Shown here piece after piece: positions 22,301 through 29,620 of a stretch of 64,000 nt of DNA. Both the position numbers and the translations under genes were made by a program. Position 1 is the stretch's first letter. Each line of letters starts with the position of its first letter. The notes under the pieces were generated by a model that made no database searches, had not been told where the DNA came from, and saw only the letters and a list, made by a program, of their open reading frames with translations. The DNA comes from Sebastes aleutianus (Eukaryota > Chordata > Actinopteri > Perciformes > Sebastidae): contig CAKAKS010000293.1 of NCBI GenBank assembly GCA_916700875.1, forward strand, positions 1 through 64,000, written 5' to 3'.

Positions 22301-24583
22301 GTTAGTAAATACATTTTAGTAGAAATTTAATATACAAACACACAATCAACTAAATCATGGCATTGGCATGGCATAACTTTGTTTTATATCATTCTGTATC
22401 TTCCCAGTGGTGTTCCTTATGTATTCAAATCTGAACTCTACGTACGTATGTTTTAGCGTCAAAATGCGCTTTTTCCAATCCCTTCTTTTACCCATGTGAC
22501 CTGACGTAGGTTTCTGCATGATGATGCTGCTACATGTACAGTATATATACATCCTTAAAGTCAGTGTATTAATACAGTATATATACATCCTTATAGTCAG
22601 TGTATTAATACAGTATATATACATCCTTATAGTCAGTGTATTAATACAGTATATATACATCCTTATAGTCAGTGTATTAATACAGTAACTTAGATGGTGG
22701 TCAGCGTGCTCCCAGTCAGGAGAAGCAGACAGGAGTACCTGCAGGAAGCTAAGTGATGTACTGCTGTGGACGCCACGTTAGTTCAGATCAGAAAGTCACA
22801 CAATAACACAAACTAACTAACCGATGGATGCAGCGGTAGACCAGCAACTCCTGTGTTCTGAGAGGTAAAATGACTGTTTTTGTGAATGGAGTCTGGTGGC
22901 TTTGAAGAGAGCGATATAACGGCTTCAGTTCCCCGTCGGAAAGGGCTGTCTGATGGAGAGGTAAAGCAGAGAAAATATTCTAAATATAGTGTACACCTAA
23001 ACGAATATTAGTTTGTTTCTTTTAGGTGGCTAAAATACGTTTTTCTGCTGCTCCCGTCCACAGCTGCTTTACCTCTCCATCAGACAGCCCTTTCTGACGG
23101 GGAACTGAAGCTGTTATATCGCTCTCTTCAAAGCCACCAGACTCCATTCACAAAAGCAGTAATTTTACTTCCCAGAACACGGGAGTATACGTACAACCCC
23201 ACTTCAAAGAAGCTGTCATAACAGCTGATTTTAGGAGAAGTCAAACCAACACAGTATTTTGAGGACTAATGTGAGAAAATGAATTACACATTTGAAGCAC
23301 ATTCTTTCACATTTTGAATAGTTGTAAATCTTTACAGTGACTTCAACGTTCAGGCAGAAATATGAATATTTTCTTGAAGTGTAAATTGTGAAATGGAGGT
23401 TCTCAGGTGTTTTGTTACAGAAATACAATCAGTAGTTTGTGGCTCTAAAACCCAGACTAAGATCCATCTTAGTTTGAAACAGTATCTGCACTAATAGTTC
23501 TGCATCAGGAATATAAATCTGTTAGCAGAACATTTAGTCTTCATCCTCAATGCATCATCATCCATCAGGTCAGTGCACAGTAGAAACAGTCTCTTACTTT
23601 GTGTCTGAGGGTCCAGGTTCATTACTGAAGTATGGAGGAGTCATTATGAATGACGAGTCACTCTTCATAGACAGACAGCTGGGTACTGGAGACTCTGCTC
23701 TCTGTCTGGACTGAACTCTGCAAACACCAAGATGATTTGATTCACATCACATGAATCCTTGATAAATTCTCTGATGACAAAGACATTTCAGTTTCTAAAT
23801 ACACAAACTACTGCTACTGTCAATAATGTGGTTTAAAGTTTGTATTAGTCCTCTTAGATTACAGCTGTTCTGGGTGACTGACAGCTGTCACAGATACTGA
23901 AGAGGAGGAATGCACAAATTCATTCTCTTTGTGTCACCAAGTGTGTTAAACTTCAGTTAGTACATACATTTTAGTAGAAATTTAATATACAAACACACAA
24001 TCAACAAAATCATGACATTGGCATGGCATCACTTTGTTTTATATCATTCTGTATCTTCCCAGACGGTGAAGAAGAGAGCGAGTGAGAGAGAGTCGGTGTG
24101 TTGAGCTAATTCTTGTCTCATTTGTGGGCTGATAAACAGTAAATTCATCTAAACTGGGATGATAAACTATGCAATCTGGTTGCCATTGGTGATGAATGAC
24201 GTCTGACTATTTACAACATCCCCATTCTCTGTCTGAGAAAGAACGATAACCAAAATACAGGAAGTATCACTGCCTGATGAGAGGGAGTGGGGGGGCTCTG
24301 TCTTTGTGTCAAGAAAAGTTTGTTCAACTTCAGTTAGCAAATACATTTTAGTAGAAACTTTAAAATAGAAACACAAAATCCACAGAAAACATGGTATTGG
24401 TAGAGGAAAGTGAAAATGAGTCCTATAAATGAGTTAGTAGCAGCTCTCTTACTTTGACTCTGAGGGTCCAGGTTCATTACTGAAGGCTGGAGGTCTATCT
24501 TTAGACTGGTCACTCTTCATAGACAGAAAGCCAGAAACTAGAGACTCTGCTCCGTCCTCCTCTTCCTCCACACAATCACTCAT
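7214..24583 (-). CDS. NLRC3-like receptor gene 1 (gene-level model)
   Basis: A cytosolic NOD-like receptor of the fish NLR-C (FISNA-NACHT-LRR) class, inferred to act in innate immune signalling or its regulation. Coding pieces in order are 24583-24453, 23717-23598, 22063-21946 (broken, must be skipped), 19151-19032, 16663-16506, 15441-13644, 11765-11592, 9506-9333 and 7387-7214. Frames join at each GT/AG junction (AA|A or AA|G, A|CA, GT|A, AG|A). Without the broken exon the sum is 2849 nt, about 950 codons. A small upstream exon near 24954-25000 is untranslated. The 3' end is uncertain: reading past the last donor gives a stop after about 17 codons, and splicing to 5098 gives one after three. 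The paralogue at 35134-61475 has the same plan with more LRR exons. Confidence 0.8.
7776..9050. mobile_element. MITE-like element in type Y intron (CAGGGTTCCTAC ends)
   Basis: The ends CAGGGTTCCTACACA and its complement GCGTAGGAACCCTG form an inverted pair flanked by AATATT on both sides. The interior has a C-run near 7900 and no transposase. The same element sits at the same place in the other Y introns (35698-36846 and 42864-44130), so it was there before the LRR exons multiplied. A hAT relationship is inferred only from the end sequence. Confidence 0.6.
9333..9506 (-). CDS. NLR gene 1 LRR exon b
   Basis: A 174-bp symmetric exon, 58 residues: LEGCRLSEISCASLVSALK, then LRYLELSNNDLQDSGGKLL, ending CRLDTLG. 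The acceptor is TTTATTCAG. The donor context is CTGGG|GTCAGT, against CTGAG|GTCAGT in the sister exons, so the last residue before the junction changes. It lies between intron type Y (towards exon a) and type X (towards exon f). Confidence 0.85.
10177..10805. mobile_element. hAT-like MITE (TAAGGCTGGGC family), outer element
   Basis: Starts TAAGGCTGGGCAATAT and ends CAGCCCTA, with 8-bp flanks ATACATAC and ATACATCT (7 of 8 identical), typical of hAT insertions. No transposase. It is interrupted by a second hAT-like MITE at 10260-10635. The same nested pair occurs in all four type X introns. Confidence 0.75.
10260..10635. mobile_element. hAT-like MITE nested in the outer MITE
   Basis: Ends are TAGGGTTGTCAA and TTGACAGCCCTA, with flanks CTAATATC and GTAATATC (7 of 8). 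At 376 bp it is about half the length of the copies in the gene 2 X introns (about 702 bp) and lacks their middle, so gene 1 suffered an internal deletion. Confidence 0.75.
11382..11560. repeat. TTAA-type MITE fragment upstream of LRR exon f
   Basis: A repeat beginning TTAAAGGTCCAGTGTGTAGG and running to the exon flank. It looks like one end of a common fish TTAA-flanked MITE whose other end is missing. Copies lie beside three LRR exons of gene 2 (about 39503-39685, 42093-42280 and 46791-46975), always next to exons preceded by a type X intron. Confidence 0.5.
11592..11765 (-). CDS. NLR gene 1 LRR exon f (first after NACHT)
   Basis: A 174-bp symmetric exon after acceptor GTCATCACAG. Its first half differs from the other LRR exons (LSDCGLSDTHCEVVASALK, against SEISCASLASALK elsewhere). 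The second half is standard (LRELDLSNNYLQDSGVKLL, ending CRLETLR). The matching exon 46999-47175 in gene 2 is also first after NACHT, so this is a positionally fixed type not copied in the expansion. Confidence 0.85.
11766..13030. other. intron between NACHT and LRR exon f, gene 1
   Basis: Non-coding intron sequence collinear with 47176-48420 in block B. A GGTCCGGTCCGGTCCGG run near 12812 may mark one end of a degraded element that includes the BED-like frame at 13056. No exon seen. Confidence 0.5.
13031..13363. repeat. Short inverted repeat around BED-like fragment
   Basis: TGTTTTTGGGGTGATG at 13031 is matched in inverse form by CATCACCCCAAAAACA ending at 13363. The arms are about 27 bp with small gaps and about 277 bp lie between them. 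The same structure is at about 48419-48748 in block B. Confidence 0.55.
13056..13163 (+). pseudogene. hAT (ZBED-like) transposase N-terminal fragment
   Basis: A plus-strand frame of 35 codons reads MAELVSKKTKTAATWQQFGF and resembles the start of fish ZBED/hAT proteins just before the BED zinc finger. It stops at TAA, with a possible splice donor (CGAG|GTAAGG) a few bases earlier. The zinc-binding cysteines and the catalytic part are absent. It sits antisense in the gene 1 intron. Confidence 0.4.
13644..15441 (-). CDS. NLR gene 1 FISNA-NACHT exon
   Basis: A single 1798-bp exon (acceptor CTCTTTCAG, donor GCTGT|GTAAG) holds the nucleotide-binding core. Counting from the internal Met at 15376, the FISNA-like region is residues 1-60, Walker A is GVAGVGKT at 77-84, Walker B LFIFDGLDES is near 149-158, ITSRP is at 199-203, the NACHT-associated winged-helix part is near 330-400 (FVHLSIQEFLAAVYMFH), and a first LRR half (CSALAYMLQMSEEVLDELDL) closes it. 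Length and motifs fit the usual large fish NLR exon. The frame is uninterrupted. The true start is not the internal Met: the frame continues 65 bases upstream to the acceptor, joining the RING-derived exon. ATP binding is predicted from the intact P-loop. Confidence 0.95.
15587..16264. other. Sequence present in block A only (indel)
   Basis: Gene 1 has about 680 bp between CATCAGAAATGCT and GAGTGATGAAGTTACACG that gene 2 lacks (junction near 52587). It contains a GGGTTTCCACC-type repeat (near 15800) and a short spurious ORF. It is either an insertion in block A or a deletion in block B. No clean target duplication was seen. Confidence 0.6.
16506..16663 (-). CDS. NLR gene 1 RING-derived exon, zinc core deleted
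   Basis: A 158-bp exon (acceptor TCTTCACAG, donor TACAAA|GTAAG). It reads KRSDVSVEEQLSCCAV, then YLDQSASSGDSSCPQCG, then QRSRTRAGLQPAGPTSTVQ. In related fish NLRs this position encodes a C3HC4 RING finger between the two cysteine pairs. Here about 30 residues including the CGHxFCxxC core are missing in frame, so only the outer cysteine pairs remain. The exon keeps its phase (one base in, one out) and can still be spliced. The same deletion is in gene 2, so it predates the duplication. Ubiquitin-ligase function is not expected. Confidence 0.8.
17150..17480 (+). mobile_element. Ty3/gypsy-like 3' end fragment
   Basis: Plus-strand GC-rich sequence ends in a purine tract, GAGAAAGGGGGGGTAC, followed by TGTCATGGTC, which resembles the polypurine tract and start of the 3' LTR of fish gypsy elements. 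No pol domain is present. Block B keeps only its left part, to about 53530. Confidence 0.45.
17609..17679 (+). repeat. tRNA-like sequence (SINE head)
   Basis: GGTAGACCAGCAGTCTAAGA resembles a tRNA A-box region and TGGTTCAAATCCAGA is a good B box. Mismatches in the acceptor stem argue against a working tRNA; a tRNA-derived SINE head is more likely. It is absent from block B. Confidence 0.4.
18095..18620. repeat. Hairpin repeat 1 with 27-bp minisatellite in its loop
   Basis: The left arm (18100-18176, containing GTCTGGTGGCTCTGAAGAGA) and the right arm (18485-18620, containing TCTCTTCAAAGCCACCAGAC) are inverted copies. The loop is filled by about eleven copies of a 27-bp unit, TATTGCTCTGGTCTATCGTG plus ACCTCTC, at 18177-18476. 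Because 27 is divisible by three, long spurious ORFs cross it. Related hairpins accompany the other N-terminal exons. Confidence 0.8.
19032..19151 (-). CDS. NLR gene 1 N-terminal repeat exon 3
   Basis: A 120-bp symmetric exon (acceptor GGTGTTTGCAG, donor ACAAA|GTAAG). It encodes 40 residues reading AESPVPSCLSMKSDSVIILN, then PPDFSNEPGPSDTK. Exons of this kind with the core ESPVPSCxSMKSD are typical N-terminal repeats of fish NLRC3-like proteins; their function is unknown. It joins in frame to the RING-derived exon (AA|G). Confidence 0.8.
19637..19752. repeat. 36-bp minisatellite, array 1
   Basis: Two copies of a 36-bp unit (TATATATACATCCTTATAGT plus CAGTGTATTAATACAG) are separated by a short spacer with CTTAGATGATGATGCTG. 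Longer arrays of the same unit follow the other N-terminal exons. Confidence 0.8.
20073..21349 (+). mobile_element. Tc1/mariner-like element with about 230-bp terminal inverted repeats
   Basis: Starts AACTGGAAAAACAAAG and ends CTTTGTTTTTCCAGTT, flanked by TA (20071-20072 and 21350-21351). The inverted repeats extend about 230 bp inward, to near 20305 and 21118, unusually long for Tc1-like elements. It sits in a hairpin loop whose sister copies at 22990 and 56720 lack it, confirming insertion. Confidence 0.9.
20295..21008 (+). pseudogene. Tc1-like transposase, N-terminally truncated and catalytically altered
   Basis: A 237-codon frame covers the DDE catalytic half. It has FSDESRF (first D, residue 42), GGGSVMVWGG, LQDDNARPHRA (second D, residue 132) and SPDLNPIQHLWDQLG. 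Spacing places the third acidic residue at 167, where this copy has Q instead of E. The N-terminal helix-turn-helix half (about 100 residues in the family) is missing because the long 5' inverted repeat takes its place. It is therefore predicted to be inactive in both DNA binding and catalysis. Confidence 0.85.
21946..22063 (-). pseudogene. NLR gene 1 N-terminal repeat exon 2 (broken)
   Basis: It is homologous to the 120-bp exons but 118 bp long. After KSDRSILIPP the frame hits TAA, from CTCCATAACTTC. Both splice sites look normal (TTTGCAG; ACAAA|GTAAG). If included it would truncate gene 1 before RING and NACHT; if skipped, the symmetric phases keep the frame. It is either an exon lost from the mRNA or a non-functional poison exon. 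Confidence 0.75.
22536..22690. repeat. 36-bp minisatellite, array 2
   Basis: About four tandem copies of the TATATATACATCCTTATAGT-type 36-bp unit. As 36 is divisible by three, it gives a spurious repeated minus-strand ORF. Confidence 0.85.
22850..23185. repeat. Hairpin repeat 3 (intact)
   Basis: Arms of about 115 bp (22853-22970 and 23062-23180) are inverted copies around a loop of about 90 bp. This is the simplest form of the structure that accompanies each N-terminal repeat exon. One strand should fold into a long stem. Confidence 0.8.
23598..23717 (-). CDS. NLR gene 1 N-terminal repeat exon 1
   Basis: A 120-bp symmetric exon with good splice sites, open throughout. It reads AESPVPSCLSMKSDSSFIMT, then PPYFSNEPGPSDTK. 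It follows the first coding exon in frame (AA|A). Confidence 0.8.
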
Positions 24584-24602
24584 CTTCTGATCTGAAGTCA
24601 GT
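24453..24602 (-). CDS. NLR gene 1 first coding exon
   Basis: The exon follows acceptor CACCTCTCAG; the start codon is the ATG at 24583, read as MSDCVEEEEDGAESLVSGFL then SMKSDQSKDRPPAFSNEPGP, with donor TCAAA|GTAAG. This is the usual start of fish NLRC3-like proteins: an acidic stretch followed by the first SMKSD unit. An upstream in-frame Met would require translating the CA repeat and is rejected. Confidence 0.85.
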
Positions 24603-24698
24603 CTGAGAGGTGAAACATTAACGCTGACAGTGACCATGTACAGGAAACAAGTTTGTACAAGAGTCACATGCAAGACTGAGAGAACAGGAAGTAACACA

Positions 24699-24752
24699 AC
24701 TGCGCGCGCACACACACACGCACACACACGCACACGCACACGCACACGCACA
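24699..24752. repeat. CA/CG-rich dinucleotide repeat
   Basis: A (CA)n tract with interspersed CG, just upstream of the first coding exon in its 5' intron. Gene 2 has a longer, purer version at 61592-61673. Confidence 0.9.
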
Positions 24753-24953
24753 CCTTTAAATCTTAAATCCCTTTAAATTTTCTTGTCTTACAGCAGGTTT
24801 AATGAGAATTATTCAGCCAATCACGACTTTGTGTTCTCAGATGAATCAAACTGTTGAGTTAATTCTAACATTTCTCTCCTCTACAGTCCACAGGGAGGAA
24901 ACTGACTCAGACACTTTAACAGTAAACTAATAAAATGTTGGATTAACACTCAC

Positions 24954-25060
24954 CCTGCTTCAGTCTTCAGTTGTCACATCTCCCCTCTGTGGCTCCTCCC
25001 CTCTCTATTTACAGGAAATCAGCTGAGTTCATCTGTGACTGTGTGTGTTCACAGCGGTTC
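24954..25060 (-). promoter_or_regulatory. Untranslated first exon and proximal promoter, gene 1
   Basis: A good donor (GCAGG|GTGAGTG, exon end at 24954) closes a small non-coding exon. Upstream on the minus strand lie TGTAAATAGAGAGGGG, possibly a weak TATA-like site, and TTTCCTG, an ETS/STAT-like core. Gene 2 has about 90 extra bases between the exon and this motif. The transcription start is not determined. Confidence 0.4.
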
Positions 25061-26429
25061 ACAGCCATTTAACATGATGTGGTCATAAGAATCTCTCTTG
25101 GCTTGAACAGGCTGAATGAACCCTCTAAGACCCACAATAGACCAGTTTTAGTCTTTTTTAGAGGGGTCCAGGGGGTCTTTAGAGGGAGATAGCAGGTCAA
25201 CAGTAGATGTCACATAGAAGTGGTGTACATCATCTGAAAGCTGGGAATCTGGAGATTAATTCGAGATGCAGCTCAGCACTGAGTGTCAAGTTGTTCCAGT
25301 CATTAATCAGAAATAAATATTAATTCATTAATTCATTAAAATAAATAGTGAAAGTGTATAAGGGTTTAGAACATTATGATAGAAGTATATGATGGTCATC
25401 CCCATACCAACAACCAGACAAAGCTAAATGTGTGGGTTCAACAACAGTGTGTTGAACATGCACCCCAAAACAAAAAAGGGATTGTTCTTGTGACCGACGG
25501 TACAGCTTCCATCGCCGACCTACAGACGAGGAATCCACAAGAATGTGGCTGAGAAACCTAAACTTGAAGAGACCACCTAAAACACTATAAGTGTGCTCAA
25601 CGGAGGAAAACCTGTATCCTACTTCGTGGTTGGGCTACGAAAGAGCAGCGGAGGAGAGACGTCGGGTCCTTAAAAGGACTGATAGCAGAGCCAGGAGAAC
25701 GTCAGCTATGATTTCATGTGTAGGGAGGATACAGCATTGTAGCGTCTGTTTAATGACAGCCAGTTACTTTTACTATTTTATGTACAGTTTAAATGTAAGG
25801 CAGTTTATGGGCAGCATTACACTAAAAAAATAGCTCAATGCTTTGATCACATGATCCTGTTTGAGCTGTAAGAGGTGGTGTTCACACATGTTTTACTAGA
25901 TGTTTTAATATGGAGAGAGGATTAGCGTACCGTTGGAAAACAGCGGTTCCGGCTCAGTGACGCGACACGACGGAAGTTGCGCCCATAATTCACGCAAGGC
26001 ATCATGGGGACTAGGAATAAGGTGGATAGGCATCCTATAATATATTATAGAGTGATGCTACAAATAACACAGGAAAGCACTTTCAGTATGAACACTATAT
26101 ACAAACACACTATAATGTTCCATTTGGAATATTACTGGAGATGTATAGCCCAAGTAGAATATTATAGCAATAAAATCCCAGCTGATGATGACTGAAACAG
26201 TACAACATGCTTAGAAATAATACATAAATAGGAATAAGTCAAAAGAGATTGCAGCTTACACACAGTAACATGTGAATAAGGGGAGTACTGACACTTATTT
26301 TTCTCCACTTCAAGCACTGAATGGAGGTCTGCCAAAGAGATTTTGTGATGATCTGACCCTTTAAAGTTAACTCAGTTCCATCAACATTAAACACAGCAGC
26401 TGGTAATACTGAGAGAAAACATATCCTAC
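25061..26429. other. upstream flank of gene 1, no gene seen
   Basis: Collinear with 62060-63478. It contains AT-rich stretches and a short GC-rich patch near 25940-26000 (GACGCGACACGACGGAAG), which could be an ETS-type promoter element. Small ORFs here lack motifs. Confidence 0.4.
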
Positions 26430-26678
26430 CTCAGAGCTTCAGTGAAGAGAAGATGGTCCTTCAGTTGGTCTGTATACGCTTCCTCTTCTTCCTCCAGATG
26501 TCTTCCATTGATGCCACATATCTACAAGTGTGTGACAAATAAAAGTCTTAACATGCAACAGTAAAACTCATAATACACTTTTATAGAATTTATAGTTATA
26601 TTTATAGTTAGTATTAACCTAAATACCTGGAGACTTCCATAGTTCCCACGATCATGTAAACACCAGTCGGTAGGTTGG
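26430..26678 (-). other. Two exon-like segments of an unidentified gene, block A
   Basis: 26678-26627 (52 bp, acceptor CATATAG, donor CCAG|GTATTT) and 26521-26430 (92 bp, acceptor ACTTGTAG, donor TGAG|GTAGGA) can be joined to read WCLHDRGNYGSLQ, then ICGINGRHLEEEEEAYTDQL, then KDHLLFTEALR. The reading looks protein-like and is preserved in block B. A further frame at 26850-26770 reads SVPPVDEHLAKAYRLWNNIK and ends in TAA. I do not recognise the family. It may be a relic of a neighbouring gene carried along in the duplication. Confidence 0.35.
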
Positions 26679-26876
26679 CTATATGATGAAACACATGAGC
26701 CATTAAACTGTATTAACATCTACAATCTTACACTAATTGTGAGTATTGTGTGTTTTATCCTCTTTCTTTCCTCTTGATGTTGTTCCAGAGCCGGTACGCT
26801 TTCGCCAAGTGCTCATCCACAGGTGGCACTGATTTACCTCTGATATCAACAGCAGGAAAACTTTAACAAAAGAGAT

Positions 26877-28430
26877 ATAAAACGCCATGTTCATTCTCAC
26901 AATATAATGTAATGTAACGTTACCAACTCAAGGCATATTGAAAGAGGCTGGCACACGGGTCTTGGTGCCTTCAAATGTTGTCGTGTTTAGGTAAGATAAG
27001 TGGAAAGTTTCTGAAAGATCAGAGTTCACAAGTTATGACGTGTTTGCTGACGGAGGCCACGGAAGTTCATTTTCCGCTGCATAATAAGTTAATATATTGT
27101 AATTTTAGTCGTATATTTGTGACCACTCTGTTTCCGTCCTCCATGTTGACCCAATTATGGCGCGGGAGTCGAGGTGGATGGAACAATTGAGTATTTATTT
27201 CTCATCTGTGTAATGGGACACGCACAACCAGACAGGTCAGGAATACTGTTACGATGGTCGGCACAGCCCGCTCCAACCACAGCATGAGAGTTTCTTTCTG
27301 CTGTAGGTTACATTATGATCGTATAGCAGGGCTGTTTGTTGGCAAGAATTGGGCAATACGATACGTATCACGATACAGGGGTAGCGATTCAATATATTGC
27401 GATACTGTAAGGAAGGCGATAAATTGCAATTTTTTAAATACAATTTTAGGAAAACTGTCGTAAAACACCATATGCATAAAATCGGAGTAAAAAAAGTTTA
27501 TGCAATCATTTATCACAGTCGCTGTAACATCCAACATCATATTACTACTTTGAGAGGGTAAATATACTGAGATGGCGCATCTCTTTGCAAATAAATAAAG
27601 TATTGACTGAGTTAATCTTTGCATGTAAACTATTAATTAAAAATCGATACATAGTTTTTGAGAATCGATACAGTATCACAAAACATAATATCATGATACT
27701 CTATATTTTCCTTACACCCTTCTAAATCCATAATGGAAAAATATTTAAATACAAAGTTATAAAATTACTTTGTTTACAATTGTATTGTAAAACATGAGCA
27801 TAAAAAACATAAAACCTCTTTTCACATTCCACACTTTGTCATTCACATACAGTCATATCAATGCTATCTAATCAAATGTGGTTTTAACAGCACAGCTAGT
27901 GTGTTTCTTTATCCCAAACTCTAAATGTGGTTTTCATTTCTCTTTAACAACAGAAGAGATTTACATATAAATGGTGCTCTGCTGCCACCTTCAGGAGGGT
28001 TACAGAACACAGCAGGTTAACAGGTCAATAAAAGCCTGATAACAAAGTGAATTAGAGCCAAAATGAAGAAGCTACTTAACATATAGAACATGCAACTAAC
28101 ATCACACACCTGTATGATGGGACACACACCAGCAGACAGGTGAGGAACAGCGTTCAGATGGTCATCACAGCCCGCTCACACCTGGATGAAAGGACAGAAA
28201 GGTGCTGCATGAGCAACTAGTTAGATACCCGGATGTTACACGTTAAGCTAGCAGGCTACGTCATTAGTATCAACCTCTCAACCGGAAATGACGCATTCAC
28301 GGGACTGATAAGTTACTAAATGTGTTGAACGTGAGTTACAGCGTTAAACAATCTGATACTGGAGACTGTAGCACACTGAGAGACAACTTCAATGATGTTA
28401 CTGACCATTATTAGAGCGGAGCGAGCACCG
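26877..28430. other. inter-block spacer, left part
   Basis: Mostly unique sequence between the duplicated blocks. A GCAATACGATACGTATCACG-type repeat lies near 27350-27710. A diverged internal duplication links 27205-27290 with 28112-28190 (shared core CAGCCCGCTC). No gene seen. Confidence 0.45.
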
Positions 28431-28435
28431 GACAC

Positions 28436-28864
28436 CTACCCACAGTGCACCTGCAGGTACTACAAAATAAAAGCCTAATTAACCCCTACGTTATGTTACC
28501 CACAGTGCACCTGTATGTACTACAAAATAAAAGCATAATTAACCCCTACGTTATGTTACCCACAGTGCACCTGTATGTACTACAAAATAAAAGCCTAATT
28601 AACCCCTACGTTATGTTACCCACAGTGCACCTGTATGTACTACAAAATAAAAGCATAATTAACCCCTACGTTATGTTACCCACAGGGCACCTGCAGGTAC
28701 TACAAAATGAAAGCCTTATAAACCCCTACGTTATGTTACCCACAGGGCACCTGCAGGTACTACAAAATAAAAGCCTTATAAACTCCTCCCTTATGTTACC
28801 CACAGTGCACCTGCTAGTACTACAAAATAAAAGCCTTAGAAACTCCTCCCTTATGTTACCCACT
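28436..28864. repeat. 60-bp minisatellite, seven copies
   Basis: Seven head-to-tail copies of exactly 60 bp start CACAGTGCACCTG and end TTATGTTACC, with no length variation. Variants include CTGTATGTAC against CTGCAGGTAC and TAACCCCTACG against AACTCCTCCC. Since 60 is divisible by three, a 145-codon spurious ORF runs through. There are no spacers, so it is not CRISPR-like. Confidence 0.95.
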
Positions 28865-29148
28865 TGTTCGCTTGTTAGTTAATGTTGCCGTTGCTTTGCA
28901 GTGGAGTTCTCACGGCTTTAACCACTTGAACATCAAGCATATTATATATGTATTATAGATTATATCTTGTGTACAGGACTTCACGAGTTGTAAACACGAG
29001 CTCACGAGTTTCATTGTAATTCTCCCTACACACTTCCACTCCGTTTGCGCCCTCGCGTGGAGGGTCCGCCATTTTAAGTCATATTATAGTATGTCGAAAA
29101 AAAGTCAGTGTGTCGAAAAATTAAAAAAAAGTTATAGTATAGTAAATT

Positions 29149-29290
29149 GTGTTAGCTCACCTGGAAGAACAGATGCCCCATGTACGCAGGTTGAGTCCTC
29201 ATTGCAGCAGGTTTGAATCCGACCTGTGGCCTCTTTTCTGTATATCGTCCTCTCTCTCTCTCCCTTTCACTAACTCATGAAGGCAAAAAG
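29149..29290 (+). repeat. tRNA-derived SINE, copy 1
   Basis: GTTAGCTCACCTGGAAGAAC (A-box-like) and GGTTTGAATCCGACC (B-box-like) are followed by a CTCTCTCTC pyrimidine tail, as in common fish tRNA-derived SINEs. It is embedded in a low-complexity region of TCATAGTATAGTATG repeats. Confidence 0.65.
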
Positions 29291-29309
29291 ACAAAAATCT
29301 TAAAAAAAT

Positions 29310-29620
29310 AAATTAAAAAAAAGTCATAGTATAGTATGTTTAAAAAATTTAAAAAATCATAGTATAATATGTCAAAAACAGTCATAGTATAGTATGATGA
29401 AAAAATTAAAATAAATTCCTATTATGGTATGGTATGTTGTGTTAGCTCACCTGGTAGAGCAGGTGTCCCATGTACCAAGGATGAGTCCTTACCACAGTGA
29501 GATTGAATCCAACCAGTGGCTCCTTTTATAGTATGTCGAAAAAAATTAAATAAAGTCCTAGCATATATAGTATTTTGAAAAAAAGTCATAGTATAGTATG
29601 TTGAAAAATGTCACTTAATA
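29310..29620 (+). repeat. AGTATAGTATG low-complexity repeats with SINE copy 2
   Basis: Irregular repeats of TCATAGTATAGTATGTTGAA with A-runs surround a second tRNA-like SINE head at 29449-29527 (TTAGCTCACCTGGTAGAGC and GATTGAATCCAACC). Confidence 0.6.

Larger units (their letters stand above)
4355..26876 (-). repeat. Tandem segmental duplication, block A (NLR gene 1)
   Basis: This block carries NLRC3-like gene 1 and is collinear with 30750-63929. The left edge is where 4355-4480 matches 30755-30875. The right edge is at AACAAAAGAGAT (26876 and 63929), after which the two copies diverge abruptly. Differences are mostly insertions, minisatellite copy number and LRR exon number. Confidence 0.85.

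Noticed and set aside
22355..22660. Minus-strand ORF with repeated MYIYCINT
   Set aside because: It is a shadow of the 36-bp minisatellite.
24584..24751. Longer N-terminus for NLR gene 1 starting at 24751
   Set aside because: The extension translates the CA repeat, and a good acceptor lies at 24602 between it and the conserved start.
28436..28864. CRISPR-like array
   Set aside because: The units are directly adjacent without spacers and the sequence is vertebrate.
28445..28882. 145-codon plus-strand ORF with 20-residue repeats
   Set aside because: It is created by the 60-bp minisatellite (60 is divisible by three) and has no family motif.
29149..29527. Two functional tRNA genes
   Set aside because: Acceptor stems do not pair and the B boxes deviate; a SINE-type pyrimidine tail follows the first copy.
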